Assembly: GCA_003647095.1 (NCBI GenBank)
Contig: QMME01000267.1
Span: 1-5,959 of the forward strand
Direction: 5' to 3'
DNA: 5,959 nt
Source: Deltaproteobacteria bacterium
Lineage (GTDB): Bacteria; Myxococcota; B64-G9
The translations under genes were made by a program, and so were the position numbers. Numbering within the stretch: position 1 is the first letter of the stretch; each line of letters starts with the position of its first letter. Of this stretch, positions 5,433-5,959 are shown piece by piece. Below the pieces are notes generated by a model. That model did not search any database and had not been told where the DNA came from. It worked only from the letters and a program-made list of their open reading frames with translations.

Positions 5433-5959
5433 ATGAGAGGACTGGCGATGTTGCTGGTGATGGCCGGCAACGTCCGCGCTGCGACCGACGTGGGTAGATT
5501 CACGGAGATGACCAGGTTGGTGGTACCGCTGGGACGGGGCGGCGCCAGGCCGGGCGTCACGGTGGCGCACGACATGATTCGCCACGAAGTCACCCTGGAC
5601 CTGAGCGGAGTGCCACGTCGCGGGGTGAACAGCCTGCTGCGCCAGGTCGAGGTGGCTGGAGGTCGACATCGCCTACAACGCCATCGAGGTGGAGTACAGG
5701 TAGTAATCTGGCTTCCCTTCAACAATATCCAGGCCTACTGGCAGGTGGACAACTCCCGCCGGGTGTTGCGAGTGGATATCGGCTCGGGCCGTTACTTGTT
5801 GCCGGAGCAGCCACGTTTGCGAGTGGCCGACTTGCTTCCCAAAAAGTTGCCCGGTCGGGAGAACATAGCTGAAGCGGAGAAGGCCTGGGCAGATGGTGAT
5901 CTTTCCCGAGCTCGCAGGCTGCTGCGTTCCAGAGAGCACGAAGGGGGGATGACCGGCCA
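5433..5959 (+). CDS. Exported AMIN-like/TPR-like protein, N-terminal part (runs off right edge; suspected frame errors)
   Basis: One uninterrupted frame runs from ATG 5433 to the window end (175 codons, no stop). Residues 1-17 (MRGLAMLLVMAGNVRAA) resemble a short signal peptide cleaved near A16/A17. Residues 27-117 alternate strands as in AMIN domains, which in other proteins bind the cell wall (TRLVVPL, RHEVTLDLSGV, LLRQVEV, VVIWLPFNNIQAYWQV, RRVLRVDIGSG). Residues 143-166 (ENIAEAEKAWADGDLSRARRLL) look like a TPR helix pair. AGAGG at 5425-5429 is close to ATG 5433; ATG 5448 has better spacing (AGAGG 5436-5440) but would shorten the signal peptide. Codons in 5655-5699 are unlike the rest of the gene, and the +1 frame there fits much better, suggesting two compensating single-base errors, so residues 75-89 are doubtful. 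A strong sigma-54 promoter lies upstream. The AMIN and TPR calls come from pattern only. Confidence 0.7.
   Translation, partial: MRGLAMLLVMAGNVRAATDVGRFTEMTRLVVPLGRGGARPGVTVAHDMIRHEVTLDLSGVPRRGVNSLLRQVEVAGGRHRLQRHRGGVQVVIWLPFNNIQAYWQVDNSRRVLRVDIGSGRYLLPEQPRLRVADLLPKKLPGRENIAEAEKAWADGDLSRARRLLRSREHEGGMTG
5655..5703 (+). other. Locally shifted reading frame within the envelope-protein gene
   Basis: In the gene's own frame the 15 codons 5655-5699 include only three ending in G or C, whereas nearly all surrounding codons do. Shifted by one base (5656-5700) all 15 end in G or C and read LEVDIAYNAIEVEYR, after which TAG appears at 5701. Removing one G near 5652-5655 and adding one near 5699-5701 would join this stretch smoothly to QVEV before it and VVIWLPF after it. 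Confidence 0.65.

Noticed and set aside
5295..5725. Minus-strand open frames facing the envelope-protein gene
   Set aside because: They are shadows of the plus-strand gene and its promoter region, rich in Arg, Pro and Ser, with no motif.

Overview
GC-rich, densely packed window with codons ending mostly in G or C. The gene content suggests a free-living Gram-negative bacterium of a deltaproteobacteria-like lineage (Myxococcota, Desulfobacterota or a neighbouring uncultured group). The grounds are sigma-54 promoters, a sigma-54 response regulator, an FlhG/MinD-type ATPase, a PilZ protein and an AMIN-type envelope protein. The lineage is inferred from family composition only; no rRNA or other marker is present.

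Layout. (1) Positions 1-1457, minus strand: a soluble PAS histidine kinase followed, with a 32-base overlap, by a receiver-domain response regulator that runs off the left edge. (2) 1458-1796: a divergent intergenic region with a good sigma-54 promoter (1716-1731) facing right. (3) 1797-3164, plus strand: an NtrC-type response regulator (receiver, AAA+ sigma-54 activator, Fis-type helix-turn-helix). (4) 3170-5126, minus strand: a two-gene unit, first an FlhG/MinD-like ATPase with an extra C-terminal domain, then a c-di-GMP-binding PilZ protein overlapping it by 29 bases. It converges on the activator gene, with only 5 bases between the stop codons. (5) 5127-5432: a second divergent intergenic region with a near-perfect sigma-54 promoter (5334-5349) facing right, preceded by palindromes placed like activator binding sites. 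(6) 5433 to the right edge, plus strand: the start of an exported protein resembling an AMIN domain followed by a TPR-like helical segment. Codon usage indicates two compensating single-base frame errors inside it.

How it may work together (inference). The cytoplasmic kinase signals to one or both response regulators. The sigma-54 regulator switches on its own promoter and that of the divergent envelope gene. The FlhG/MinD-like ATPase and the PilZ protein supply a positioning and c-di-GMP input. This combination is typical of control of a polar or surface machine (pilus, flagellum, gliding or secretion), but no structural gene of such a machine lies in the window, so the target is unknown.
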